Made by a program: the position numbers and the translations under genes. Shown here in pieces: positions 18,446 to 26,503 of a stretch of DNA of 53,815 nt (position 1 is its first letter; the number at the start of each line of letters is the position of its first letter). The notes beneath the pieces were generated by a model. That model searched no databases, was not told where the DNA came from, and saw nothing but the letters and a program-made list of their open reading frames with translations. Source of the DNA: Pirellulales bacterium (GTDB taxonomy: Bacteria; Planctomycetota; Planctomycetia; Pirellulales; JACPPG01); assembly GCA_035546535.1 (NCBI GenBank), contig DASZWQ010000010.1, positions 1-53,815 of the forward strand, read 5' to 3'.

Positions 18446-20854
18446 TCACTTCAGCTCGAGTTCCACCTGCTCGATCTCAGCGGGGAATGCAAACGGAGAC
18501 TGCTTGGCATAGCTGGAAGTCACCGGCAGTCCGTTGTCGCGGCCGATGTCCATTCCCTCGTACAACGAGAAGCGAAAGACCACGGTGTGTTCCAGCCGTC
18601 CTTCGGCAACCTTCGCGTCGTTGACGTAGAGCGCGGTCTTGCCGCCGGTCGCGCGCTTGCCTGGCTCATCGGCGATGAATTCGAAACGGGCATTGATCTT
18701 TCCCGCAGGCAGCTTGTCGGCGGCGGTGAGTGTATCGGCCCGCAAGCCGTAAAAGTTGTACGTGTGCTTGAGCTTGCCTCCTTCGACGTACATCGCGTAG
18801 CCGCCCAGGAAGCTGCCGTTGGCGATGATCACGCCGTCGGCCCCCGACTCGGGCATGTCGAACTTGGCGCTCAATGTGTACGAGCGGCCGTTCATGTGTG
18901 GAATGGAGCCCGGCGGCAGGTTGTCCATGCCGGCACGATAAACATAGCGCGACTGGCCCGTCTCGGGAGGCAACATGCCGTAGTAGTACGAGTACTCGGC
19001 CAATAGCGGCAGCACGTTGTTCTTCGCCGCTTCTTCCCAGAAGAGCTCGCGCAGCTCCTTAACCTTCTCCGGATATTTGGCGGCGACGTCCTCGGACTGC
19101 GAGAAATCGGCGTCCAGGTTGAAAAGCTCGACCGGATCCTTGTCGGGATCCCACGCGCCGGGCGCGAAGCGCGCCATCGTCGGCGGCGTCATATCCCAGG
19201 GCAGCTTGGGCAGCCGCGCGCTCAAGAGCCAGCCATCCTTGTACATCGAGCGATTGCCCAGGATGGCAAAGTATTGCGACGTGTGCCGCGACTTGGCGTC
19301 ACCGTCGAGAAACGAATTAGCAAAGCTCACGCCCTGTAGCGGAATCTGCTGCACGCCGTCGACTTGCCTGGCCGCAGGCAAGCCGGCGACTTCCAGGATC
19401 GTTGGCGCCACGTCGATCACGTGCGTGAACTGGCTACGGACGCTTCCCTTGTCCTTGATCTGTTTCGGCCAGGAAACGACCATCGGCGAGCGGATGCCGC
19501 CAAGATGCGAAGCCAGTTGCTTCCCCCACGGAAACGGCGTGTTGCCGGCCCAGGCCCAGGCCGAGGCGTAATGCGGATCGGTCTTCGGCCCACCCATCTC
19601 CTTGATGCCGCCGTGCAGCGAGATGAGCCTCAATTGTTGCTCGGGCGTCAACGGCACACCAAGCAACGAAACGATTTCGTTGAACGTGCCGGTCGGCGTT
19701 CCTTCCATGCTGGCGCCGTTATCGCCGAAGATGTACAAGACCAGCGTGTTATCGAGTTGCCCCAGCTCCTCGATCGCATTCATAACGCGGCCGATCTGGT
19801 AATCGGCGTTCTCCAAAAAGCCGGCGAAGACCTCCATCTGCCGAGCATAGATCTTCCGCTGCTCGGGCGGCAAAGAATCCCAGGCCGGAAAAGCCGGGTC
19901 GCGCGGCGTCAGTCGCGCATCGGCCGGGATCACGCCCCGTTGCTTTTGTCGCGCAAAGGTTTCTTCGCGCAGCTTGTCCCAGCCCTGATCAAATTTTCCG
20001 GCGTACCGATCGGCCCACGCTTTCGGCACGTGATGCGGGGCGTGCGTGGCGCCCGGCGCGAAGTACAAAAAAAACGGCTTCTCAGGCGATTGCGAGCGCT
20101 GCGCCTCGAGCCAATGCACAGCCCGCTCGGCCATAGCATCCGGAAAATAAAAGTCCTCGTCGTTCGGCACGCCGAGGATCGTGTTGTTCTCCGTCAGCAG
20201 CGTGTCGTACTGGCTCGATTCCGCTCCCAGAAAGCCCCAGAAGTATTCGAAGCCCAAGGCGTTCGGCCAACGATCGAAGGGACCGGCCGGACCGGTGCTG
20301 TGATCGGGCGTGAGATGCCATTTGCCGAACGCACTGGTCGCATAACCATTGTCGCGCAGCACGCGCGCGATCGACGCCGCGCTCTTTGGCCAGCGCCCCG
20401 AATAGCCAGGATAGCCACCCACCAGCTCGGCCACGGAGCCGAAACCCATGGTGTGATGATTGCGCCCGGAAAGTAGCGCCGCGCGCGTTGGCGAGCAAAG
20501 CCCCGTGACGTGAAAGCGGTTGTAGCGCAAGCCATTGGAGGCAAGCTTTTCGAACGTCGGCGTTTGGACGGGCCCGCCGAACGTCGACGGATTGCCGAAG
20601 CCGGCATCGTCCAACAAGATCAGCACCACGTTCGGCGCGCCCTCCGGCGCCTTCACGGGTGTCGGGTAATCGGGCTTCGAGCCGCCCAGCGTGCGGTCGG
20701 CCACGCCTTGAAAGCCGCGATCCGTGATCGGCAGCACCGTGCGGTCGGGTTCGGCGGCCCGCGCAGCGTTTTCCTTTGCGCGTGGCGACGACACAAGGTG
20801 CCAAGGCATCAAGGTCGCCAGAGTGACCAACAATGTCACGACATGAGGGCGCAT
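18446..20854 (-). CDS. Secreted sulfatase (Cys-type arylsulfatase)
   Basis: 802 residues with a signal peptide (1-25). The sulfatase motif CSPTRAALLSGRNHH has Cys120, the residue converted to formylglycine by the maturing enzyme; metal ligands appear in LILLDDAGFG and in IFGDNGAS. The long C-terminal region (from about 600; AKFDMPESGADGVIIANGSFLGG) is beta-rich as in AtsA-like arylsulfatases of this size. Such enzymes remove sulfate esters; planctomycetes use many of them on marine or plant polysaccharides, but the substrate cannot be read here. GGGGGGA lies before the ATG. No maturase (FGE/anSME) gene is in the window. Confidence 0.93.
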   Translation of the reverse strand: MRPHVVTLLVTLATLMPWHLVSSPRAKENAARAAEPDRTVLPITDRGFQGVADRTLGGSKPDYPTPVKAPEGAPNVVLILLDDAGFGNPSTFGGPVQTPTFEKLASNGLRYNRFHVTGLCSPTRAALLSGRNHHTMGFGSVAELVGGYPGYSGRWPKSAASIARVLRDNGYATSAFGKWHLTPDHSTGPAGPFDRWPNALGFEYFWGFLGAESSQYDTLLTENNTILGVPNDEDFYFPDAMAERAVHWLEAQRSQSPEKPFFLYFAPGATHAPHHVPKAWADRYAGKFDQGWDKLREETFARQKQRGVIPADARLTPRDPAFPAWDSLPPEQRKIYARQMEVFAGFLENADYQIGRVMNAIEELGQLDNTLVLYIFGDNGASMEGTPTGTFNEIVSLLGVPLTPEQQLRLISLHGGIKEMGGPKTDPHYASAWAWAGNTPFPWGKQLASHLGGIRSPMVVSWPKQIKDKGSVRSQFTHVIDVAPTILEVAGLPAARQVDGVQQIPLQGVSFANSFLDGDAKSRHTSQYFAILGNRSMYKDGWLLSARLPKLPWDMTPPTMARFAPGAWDPDKDPVELFNLDADFSQSEDVAAKYPEKVKELRELFWEEAAKNNVLPLLAEYSYYYGMLPPETGQSRYVYRAGMDNLPPGSIPHMNGRSYTLSAKFDMPESGADGVIIANGSFLGGYAMYVEGGKLKHTYNFYGLRADTLTAADKLPAGKINARFEFIADEPGKRATGGKTALYVNDAKVAEGRLEHTVVFRFSLYEGMDIGRDNGLPVTSSYAKQSPFAFPAEIEQVELELK

Positions 20855-20989
20855 GGGTTAATCCCCCCTTCGCGTGTGCGATGATTCAACGGAGCGACGT
20901 GTCGACCCTGGCTCCTGCGACCTTTATAGCGTGCCTGGGAAGTGCATTGCCAGCTTTCTCTGCGCGAAAAATTTCGCAGGCCATGTCCC

Positions 20990-21514
20990 TCAGCCGAGCC
21001 GCAACTCGTAATAGACAAGCGGCGTCTTCCGGTACGAAGCTCTGCCCACCTCCTCGTAACCGCAACGCGCGTAGAAGTTGCCGGCTCCGGCGGGTGCGTC
21101 GTAAGCATCGAGACGAATCGCGTCGGCCGGCCACCCGCGGGCAATCTTCTTCACCGCGCTCAGGCACTTTCTTCCCAGCCCGCGTCGCTGCCGGGCCGGC
21201 GCAACAGCCATCGCCAGCAAATACAGTGGCCGCTCGGTCTCGGCAAAATAGCTCGTGTCGATCGACCACGGCTTCTTGGTTGTCAATCGCAGTGTGGCGA
21301 CAATTTCGCCGCTCTGCCGCACCACGAATACTCGCGACGTTCGCATCGCCAGCAAGGCACCCTTTTCTGATGTTTTTGTCGACCAGGGCCCGCGGCCATA
21401 GCTTTCGGTGAGACGCTCGGCGACGGCCGTATGCAACGCCGCAAGCTCTTTCGCGTCTCCCACGGTCGCGGCTTGCAAGCTGAAGGGCGAAGCTGGCGAT
21501 CGTGGTTTCCTCAT
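20990..21514 (-). CDS. GNAT family acetyltransferase
   Basis: 174 residues. The acetyl-CoA binding motif is clear: LLAMAVAPARQRRGLGRKCLSAVKKIA (core R/Q-x-x-G-x-G), and the C-terminal part NFYARCGYEEVGR is the usual motif B. GNAT enzymes acetylate amines on proteins, antibiotics or metabolites; the substrate is unknown. The ATG at 21514 is used; a TTG at 21523 has AAGG 7 bases upstream and could be the true start. It lies 135 bp upstream of the sulfatase on the same strand. Confidence 0.85.
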   Translation of the reverse strand: MRKPRSPASPFSLQAATVGDAKELAALHTAVAERLTESYGRGPWSTKTSEKGALLAMRTSRVFVVRQSGEIVATLRLTTKKPWSIDTSYFAETERPLYLLAMAVAPARQRRGLGRKCLSAVKKIARGWPADAIRLDAYDAPAGAGNFYARCGYEEVGRASYRKTPLVYYELRLG

Positions 21515-21617
21515 GTCGAGCAACTTGCCTTGGACGGAGCGAATACCTTCGTCGGGCAGATTATAGAGGAGTCTCTACCCTCGAGCCGCTCAACCGAATC
21601 CGGAACGTGTGAGAACC

Positions 21618-21941
21618 TTACTGCGGCTTCCACGTCAGGCGCCGATCGGCGGCCTGATCGTCGCTCGAATCGGCGACGCGCGCAGCTGTTGTCGCCTCGC
21701 AGCGCCGGACGAAGGAAACCGCGGCCCGGGTCGATTCCTCGTCGACGGCGTCGCTGTCGCTGGCGAGGGCTTGGACCAGAAACGCGGTGTCGGAAGCCGT
21801 CGCCGATCTGTTGGTCGCGCGACGGGCGTCCTGGTTGGAGCATCCTGTGAGCGAGAGCAAAAAGACGACAGCGACCAGCGCCGCGGTCGTGGCGGCAAGC
21901 TCGAATCGTTTCGCTGTCTTTCCGCCAGACCGCACTGCCAT
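21618..21941 (-). CDS. Small lipoprotein
   Basis: 107 residues. The N-terminus has basic residues, a hydrophobic stretch and the lipobox LSLTGCSN, so it is predicted to be lipid-anchored. The mature part (about 75 aa) is acidic, Ala/Ser/Asp-rich and without a known domain. Start alternatives: the ATG at 21941 has no clear ribosome site, while a GTG at 21989 overlaps the stop of the upstream gene (GTGA), which would couple the two and give a longer leader. It probably shares a transcript with the repeat protein upstream. Confidence 0.6.
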   Translation of the reverse strand: MAVRSGGKTAKRFELAATTAALVAVVFLLSLTGCSNQDARRATNRSATASDTAFLVQALASDSDAVDEESTRAAVSFVRRCEATTAARVADSSDDQAADRRLTWKPQ

Positions 21942-21985
21942 CGTTGGAAGCAGGTTTAATCCGCGAAGGTTATCGAAGAAGGTTT

Positions 21986-23119
21986 TCACGGTTTGCAATA
22001 CGAGAGCGTCAGCAGGGCGTAGCCCGTCACCAGGTTCGGGTCACCTTCGAGCCAGCGCGTGTTGGAGTTCGTCCACGAGCCGTCGTCGCGCTGGCGGCGT
22101 GCCAGCTCCATGACCAGGTCTTCGCGCCAATCGTGAGCGAGTCCCTGGGCGTCGACCAGTTTCTCCTGCCCTAGCGCCTGCAGGGCTTTGCCGAACAGAT
22201 GATAGTAGTAGTACAACCCCTCGTCGCCGAGGCCCGGGTTTTCGGTCACGCTGTAGTGATCCTGGGCCCACTTGACGGCCGCGCGGACGCGCGGATCGTC
22301 GGGCTCCAGGCCCGCGAAGATCATACTCTTCAATCCCGCATAGCTCATCGAGCCGTAGCTGCGCAAACCGCCGTTGGCGGTTTTGCCGGCCGGGCTGCTC
22401 CCCTCGCCGATCGGCGTGTAATAGAAACCGCCGTCCTGAACCTTCGCGGCAAATTGCGTGGTGTTGTTCGCCGATTCGAGATTCTGGCAGCGCGACACGA
22501 ACACCAGCGCGCGCTTCACGGCTTCGTCGTCGGCGCCATCGCCAGCTGCTTCCAGCGCTTCCATCAAGAAGTGCGTGTTCGAGAGGTCGGGCCGCTCGGA
22601 CCCGCCGTAGCCAACGCCCCCATAGGCAATGTCCGACGGCGTGCGATCGTCCTTATCGCCGAACTGCAGGCCCTTCAAGAAAGCGTCGGCGTTTTTCAGC
22701 GTCTTGTCATAGCGGCCGTCGCGATTGGCCGCGGCGAAGCACATCACGCCCAGGCAAGTTTCGTAGTTTCGCAATCGCGATTTGGGGGCGTAGATGCCGC
22801 CGTCCGGCTGCACGTAACCTTCGAGATACTTCAGGCTCTTAGCCACGAGCGGGTCGTCGGCCGTGCGACCGTTGGCCATGACCGCCGTGGCGACGATCGC
22901 CGTGATCCCCGGCCCGGCGGCCGCGCTGAACGACCCGTCGTCGGCTTGCCCTTTGCTGCGCAGGTATTCGACGCCCTTTTGCACGGCCGCTTCGTACGCC
23001 TTGGCGCGGGATGCCGCGGCATCATCCGCCGCCATCGCAGGACGCGCCACGACAAGCATCGTCACGCTGAAATAAAGCACGAAGGCAACACGGCGACGCA
23101 AAGGTGGGATAGCAGTCAT
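21986..23119 (-). CDS. Secreted prenyltransferase/squalene-cyclase-fold repeat protein
   Basis: 377 residues with a signal peptide (to about AMAADDA). The repeats are of the alpha/alpha-barrel type of terpenoid cyclases and prenyltransferases: KGVEYLRSKGQADDGSFS, LEGYVQPDGGIYAPKSRLRNYETCLG, QDGGFYYTPIG, RRQRDDGSWTNSN. The QDGxW-like pattern recurs, but no DXDD cyclase motif is visible, so enzymatic cyclase activity is unlikely. The ATG at 23119 has AGAGG 8 bases before it. The GTG of the lipoprotein frame overlaps the stop. Planctomycetes carry many such proteins of unknown role. Confidence 0.85.
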   Translation of the reverse strand: MTAIPPLRRRVAFVLYFSVTMLVVARPAMAADDAAASRAKAYEAAVQKGVEYLRSKGQADDGSFSAAAGPGITAIVATAVMANGRTADDPLVAKSLKYLEGYVQPDGGIYAPKSRLRNYETCLGVMCFAAANRDGRYDKTLKNADAFLKGLQFGDKDDRTPSDIAYGGVGYGGSERPDLSNTHFLMEALEAAGDGADDEAVKRALVFVSRCQNLESANNTTQFAAKVQDGGFYYTPIGEGSSPAGKTANGGLRSYGSMSYAGLKSMIFAGLEPDDPRVRAAVKWAQDHYSVTENPGLGDEGLYYYYHLFGKALQALGQEKLVDAQGLAHDWREDLVMELARRQRDDGSWTNSNTRWLEGDPNLVTGYALLTLSYCKP

Positions 23120-23540
23120 GGCAGGATCCTCTGACTTCATGTTCGAGCGTTTCTTGTTTCAGCGCCGGGTGGTAGCAGATCGTTCATTAATCATACGCCG
23201 CAGCCCAGGGAGAGGCTCGCGATCGTCGCTGGGCAACTCCGCGCAAAATCGTTTCCAGACCCCAATGTGGTTCAAAAACTCAACTCTGACGCGAACCCTT
23301 TCTCGTCATACCCCTACCAAGTGCTGGCGAAAAATTGGCCGTTCGTGACGCGCTTGTGGCCAGCACAACAACGAACCGCTTTGAAACGTGCGCGATAGCG
23401 GCACATGGTCCCACCATTCCCCGGCCTCTGGGGCGGTTTTCGCAAGATCATCGACGCAAACGCAGAATTCGGTTCCAATCGCATTGGCCAGGCCACCCGA
23501 GTAACGCTTCTGCAGGGGCTCGCGATGAAGGAAATGCACG
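23120..23540. other. Divergent intergenic region (421 bp)
   Basis: This separates the minus-strand repeat protein from the plus-strand dockerin protein, so it must hold both promoters. I found no strong hairpin, repeat or sigma-70 pair. The frames open on the minus strand here run into the coding region of the dockerin gene and look like shadows. Confidence 0.5.
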
Positions 23541-25475
23541 ATGCATCGAGGGTCCTGCTGGTTCGGCCTGCGTGGGGTGAGCACGCGACGTGCCGAACGA
23601 CGAAGATTCTTGCCTGCAGCACGTTCAAGCCGACCTGCAGGCGGTCGCCGGACGCTGACTGTCGAGAACCTGGAAGATCGCCGCTTGCTGACGCTCTTGG
23701 GCTCGCAACTCTTTCCGGCCGATAACGCTTGGAACCAGAACATCGCTGGCGCGCCGGTCGCGGCAAATTCGGCCGCGATCATCTCGCATATCGGCAGCTC
23801 GATCCACCTGCACCCCGATTGGGGCGCCGATAGCGCGGCGAACGGCAGCGACCCGCTCTACGGTATTCCCGTAAATGTCGTGCATGGGAACTCGACGGCG
23901 AAAGTCAACGTCTCGATCGACAACTATCCCGACGAAAGCGATATCGTGCCGGTGCCGATTCCGGCCAACGCCGTCCTGGAAGGTGATTTTCAAAACGGCC
24001 CGAACTTAAGTGGCGGCGGCTACAAGACGAACCAGCGCGGCGACTCGCACCTGATCATCTGGGACGAGGATAACAACATCGCTTACGAGCTGTACGGCGT
24101 GTCGCGCCCGAACGACCCGACGCTGTTTCCCAACAATAACAATGTCGAGGTCGCCAAGACCGATCAACTGTGGCATGCCGCGCAGGAGACGGTTTGGGAC
24201 ATGAACACCAATACGTTTCGCACACTGGGCGCCACCTCGGCCGACGCAGCAGGATTGTCGATCCTGGCCGGCCTGGTGCGGCCCGACGAGGGCTTGCCCA
24301 TTTCGCAGGGGGGCCAAGGCGCAATCACGCACGCCCTGCGATTCACACTCCCCGGCAGCGACGTGAACCCGCAGTACATCTATCCGGCGTCGCACATGGT
24401 CGATGAATCGCAATCGGCCAACAAGCTGCCGCTGGGAGCACGATTGCGGCTGGCCGACACGCCGGCCATCGACACCTTGATCGCGAACATGCCGCCCGAG
24501 TCGCAGATCGTTGCTCGTGCGATGCAGCAATACGGTTTGATCCTGGCCGATATCGGTAGCGCCATGTACGTGACCGGCACCTCGGCGTCGGTCAACGCCA
24601 ACAACCAGATCCACCTGGTGTGGAACACTGACGACGACATCTTCGCCAGCAACGGCCTGGAGGTGCTCACCGCCGGCGATTTTCAAGTCGTCGATCTGAC
24701 GCCACGCGTCGCGGGGCTCAGTGCCACGAGCGGCCCGGCGGGTTCAACCGTCACGATCACGGGTCAAAACTTTTCCGGAGCCGCCGGAAACTTGTCCGTG
24801 TTCTTTGGAACGACGCCATCTCCGTCGGTGACCGTCCTCAGCGACTCACAAATTCGCGCGGTCGTGCCCGCGGGATCGGGCACCGTGAACATCACCGTGC
24901 GGTCGGGCAAGACCGAAGCCGACACGATCAGCGACAACCCGAATGCCAACGTCACCGCTCCGATTTTCGGTTACGGCACGTCGGCCACCACCTCGGCCGA
25001 TCGATTCACGTTCGCGGCGGCAAGCCTGGCTGGCGATGCCAACGGTGATGGCATCGTTAACAGTCAGGACATTGCGCTGGTTTCTTCTAATTGGCTGACA
25101 GCGGGCCCGGCAGGGGACGTGAACTTTGACGGCATCGTCAACTCGCAGGACATCGCCCTGATCTCGTCAAACTGGCTGGCGGTGACCGGTAACGCCATGA
25201 GCGCCGGAGCGCAAGCAAGCGCAACCGTCGGGGCCACGCGCTTCGCGGCGGTCGCCCCTCAAGCTGCGACATCGGTCCGCGCGCTATCGTCAGTAGTTAC
25301 GACCGTCGCTCCTACAAGCGATCTCATCGCCGCCGCGTCGACTCACGGACCTCGCTTTACCAGCGAGGCGAGCTCGTTTTACGGCGAAGAGGATCGGATC
25401 AGCCCGCAACGATTCTCGCCGCTTGATTTGTTCCCTCGTCCGGCGAGCGACATGCGTCGATTTGCGAGCCGTTAG
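23541..25475 (+). CDS. Planctomycete surface protein with LEDRRLL motif, TIG and dockerin repeats
   Basis: 644 residues. The N-terminus is basic, then VENLEDRRLLT (about 43-53), the motif typical of large extracellular planctomycete proteins in place of a normal signal peptide. Residues 55-390 form an unrecognised domain (LFPADNAWNQNIAGAPVAAN; VARAMQQYGLILADIGSAMYVTG). Then an IPT/TIG domain (about 395-480; GPAGSTVTITGQNFSGAAGN) and two dockerin-type calcium loops (DANGDGIVNSQDIALVSSNW and DVNFDGIVNSQDIALISSNW, about 497-550), followed by a Ser/Ala-rich tail. Dockerins bind cohesins, so it may join a surface assembly. AAGGAA lies about 10 bases before the ATG. Confidence 0.85.
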   Translation: MHRGSCWFGLRGVSTRRAERRRFLPAARSSRPAGGRRTLTVENLEDRRLLTLLGSQLFPADNAWNQNIAGAPVAANSAAIISHIGSSIHLHPDWGADSAANGSDPLYGIPVNVVHGNSTAKVNVSIDNYPDESDIVPVPIPANAVLEGDFQNGPNLSGGGYKTNQRGDSHLIIWDEDNNIAYELYGVSRPNDPTLFPNNNNVEVAKTDQLWHAAQETVWDMNTNTFRTLGATSADAAGLSILAGLVRPDEGLPISQGGQGAITHALRFTLPGSDVNPQYIYPASHMVDESQSANKLPLGARLRLADTPAIDTLIANMPPESQIVARAMQQYGLILADIGSAMYVTGTSASVNANNQIHLVWNTDDDIFASNGLEVLTAGDFQVVDLTPRVAGLSATSGPAGSTVTITGQNFSGAAGNLSVFFGTTPSPSVTVLSDSQIRAVVPAGSGTVNITVRSGKTEADTISDNPNANVTAPIFGYGTSATTSADRFTFAAASLAGDANGDGIVNSQDIALVSSNWLTAGPAGDVNFDGIVNSQDIALISSNWLAVTGNAMSAGAQASATVGATRFAAVAPQAATSVRALSSVVTTVAPTSDLIAAASTHGPRFTSEASSFYGEEDRISPQRFSPLDLFPRPASDMRRFASR

Positions 25476-25621
25476 CCGATGAGCAGGTCCCACAACGGCT
25501 TGCATCGACTTGCACGGTCGGAAAACCCGTCAAAAAGTGCGCCTTAGCGCGTGCTAAACTTGTCGTGGCCGTCTCGCCAGGCAATGCAATCGTGGCGAGC
25601 GGGGTTTGGAGAGGGTGTCCA

Positions 25622-26101
25622 ATGGTCTCGACGATCGCGCGCTTTGCTTCGCGATGCGCTTACTTCGTGGTGGCCGTAGCGGTTGGCGGCGGCGCTATTG
25701 CCGAATGCCAGGCTCAAACGGCCGGCAAGATTGCCACCGCCAATTCGCGCGCGAGGTTGGCAACAACGGTTCGCTCTGACGCGCGCGCTCAGCGACCGGT
25801 GGAAACGAACAACCGGCATCTCGTGGCAGGCCGTCCTCAGGGAAGCCTGCACCGCTATTATCAGGAGCAATCACGCGCTCAGGCAGAGCGCCCTGTTGGC
25901 GCTTACTCATCGCGCCGATCGGCCGCGATGGAAATGGAAGCGACCCCGAGCGAGTCCTTCGCCAATCCGTTCGGCGGCGAAACGCCCGTGCCGATCGTAG
26001 CGCCGCCTGACACGGCGGATGCCATGCGCCCGCTCGATCCCGATTCGTACTTCGACGGCCAGGAGTTTTCGGTCGCCGCACCGCCACCGGCGACTCCCTG
26101 A
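25622..26101 (+). CDS. Small secreted hypothetical protein
   Basis: 159 residues. The ATG at 25622 follows GGAGAGG and starts a signal peptide (MVSTIARFASRCAYFVVAVAVG); the frame extends 19 codons upstream without these signs. The mature part is rich in Ala, Arg, Gln and Pro with no domain recognised, probably disordered. It stands between the dockerin protein and the efflux locus, on the same strand as both. Confidence 0.65.
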   Translation: MVSTIARFASRCAYFVVAVAVGGGAIAECQAQTAGKIATANSRARLATTVRSDARAQRPVETNNRHLVAGRPQGSLHRYYQEQSRAQAERPVGAYSSRRSAAMEMEATPSESFANPFGGETPVPIVAPPDTADAMRPLDPDSYFDGQEFSVAAPPPATP

Positions 26102-26503
26102 TCGACAGGCCAGCGAGCGCGCCGTCCTGACTTCTTCCACGCGTTTGGCAACGAACTCACGTCGCCAATGCAGAAGCTGTCGCGATAACTCGACGGCTGC
26201 AATGGAAAGATTGCATTTCGGTAACCGACACAATGTCGTGGTGCGACGCGAAGATCACCGTCTCGCAAGGAAACTGCACTTCCTCAGGACGCGAATATCA
26301 TTTTTCTTACGTCCTGATTTGGCACGCAGGCCGTGCAGCGAGATAATGCACTCTGGCGAGCGAACCGAGGCGCCGTGCTCGCGTAGCACTAATGGGCCGG
26401 TCGCTGCCGATCATCGCCATGCTCAGGCGCTCAGCAACATCTCCGGGGGGCAAGGATAGCTGAGGTATGCTCTACGATGAGGAGATAGTCAGGAGGTCGA
26501 TCA
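26102..26503. other. Intergenic region before the first RND adaptor (402 bp)
   Basis: No gene of convincing quality is seen. It must hold the promoter of the efflux adaptor. The last bases hold a very good ribosome site (AGGAGG, 26491-26496). A TTGGCACG at about 26319 resembles half of a sigma-54 site, but the -12 element is wrongly spaced. Confidence 0.5.

Noticed and set aside
23306..23782. 158-residue minus-strand frame across the divergent intergenic region
   Set aside because: It runs into the coding start of the dockerin gene, has no ribosome site and an Arg/Ser-rich composition typical of shadow frames.
24006..24686. 226-residue minus-strand frame inside the dockerin gene
   Set aside because: It lies wholly antisense to a gene with recognisable TIG and dockerin domains and has no domain of its own; a high-GC shadow frame.
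26315..26335. TTGGCACG before adaptor 1 as a sigma-54 promoter
   Set aside because: The GC of the -12 element is 12 bases from the GG instead of 10; this spacing is strict in sigma-54 promoters.
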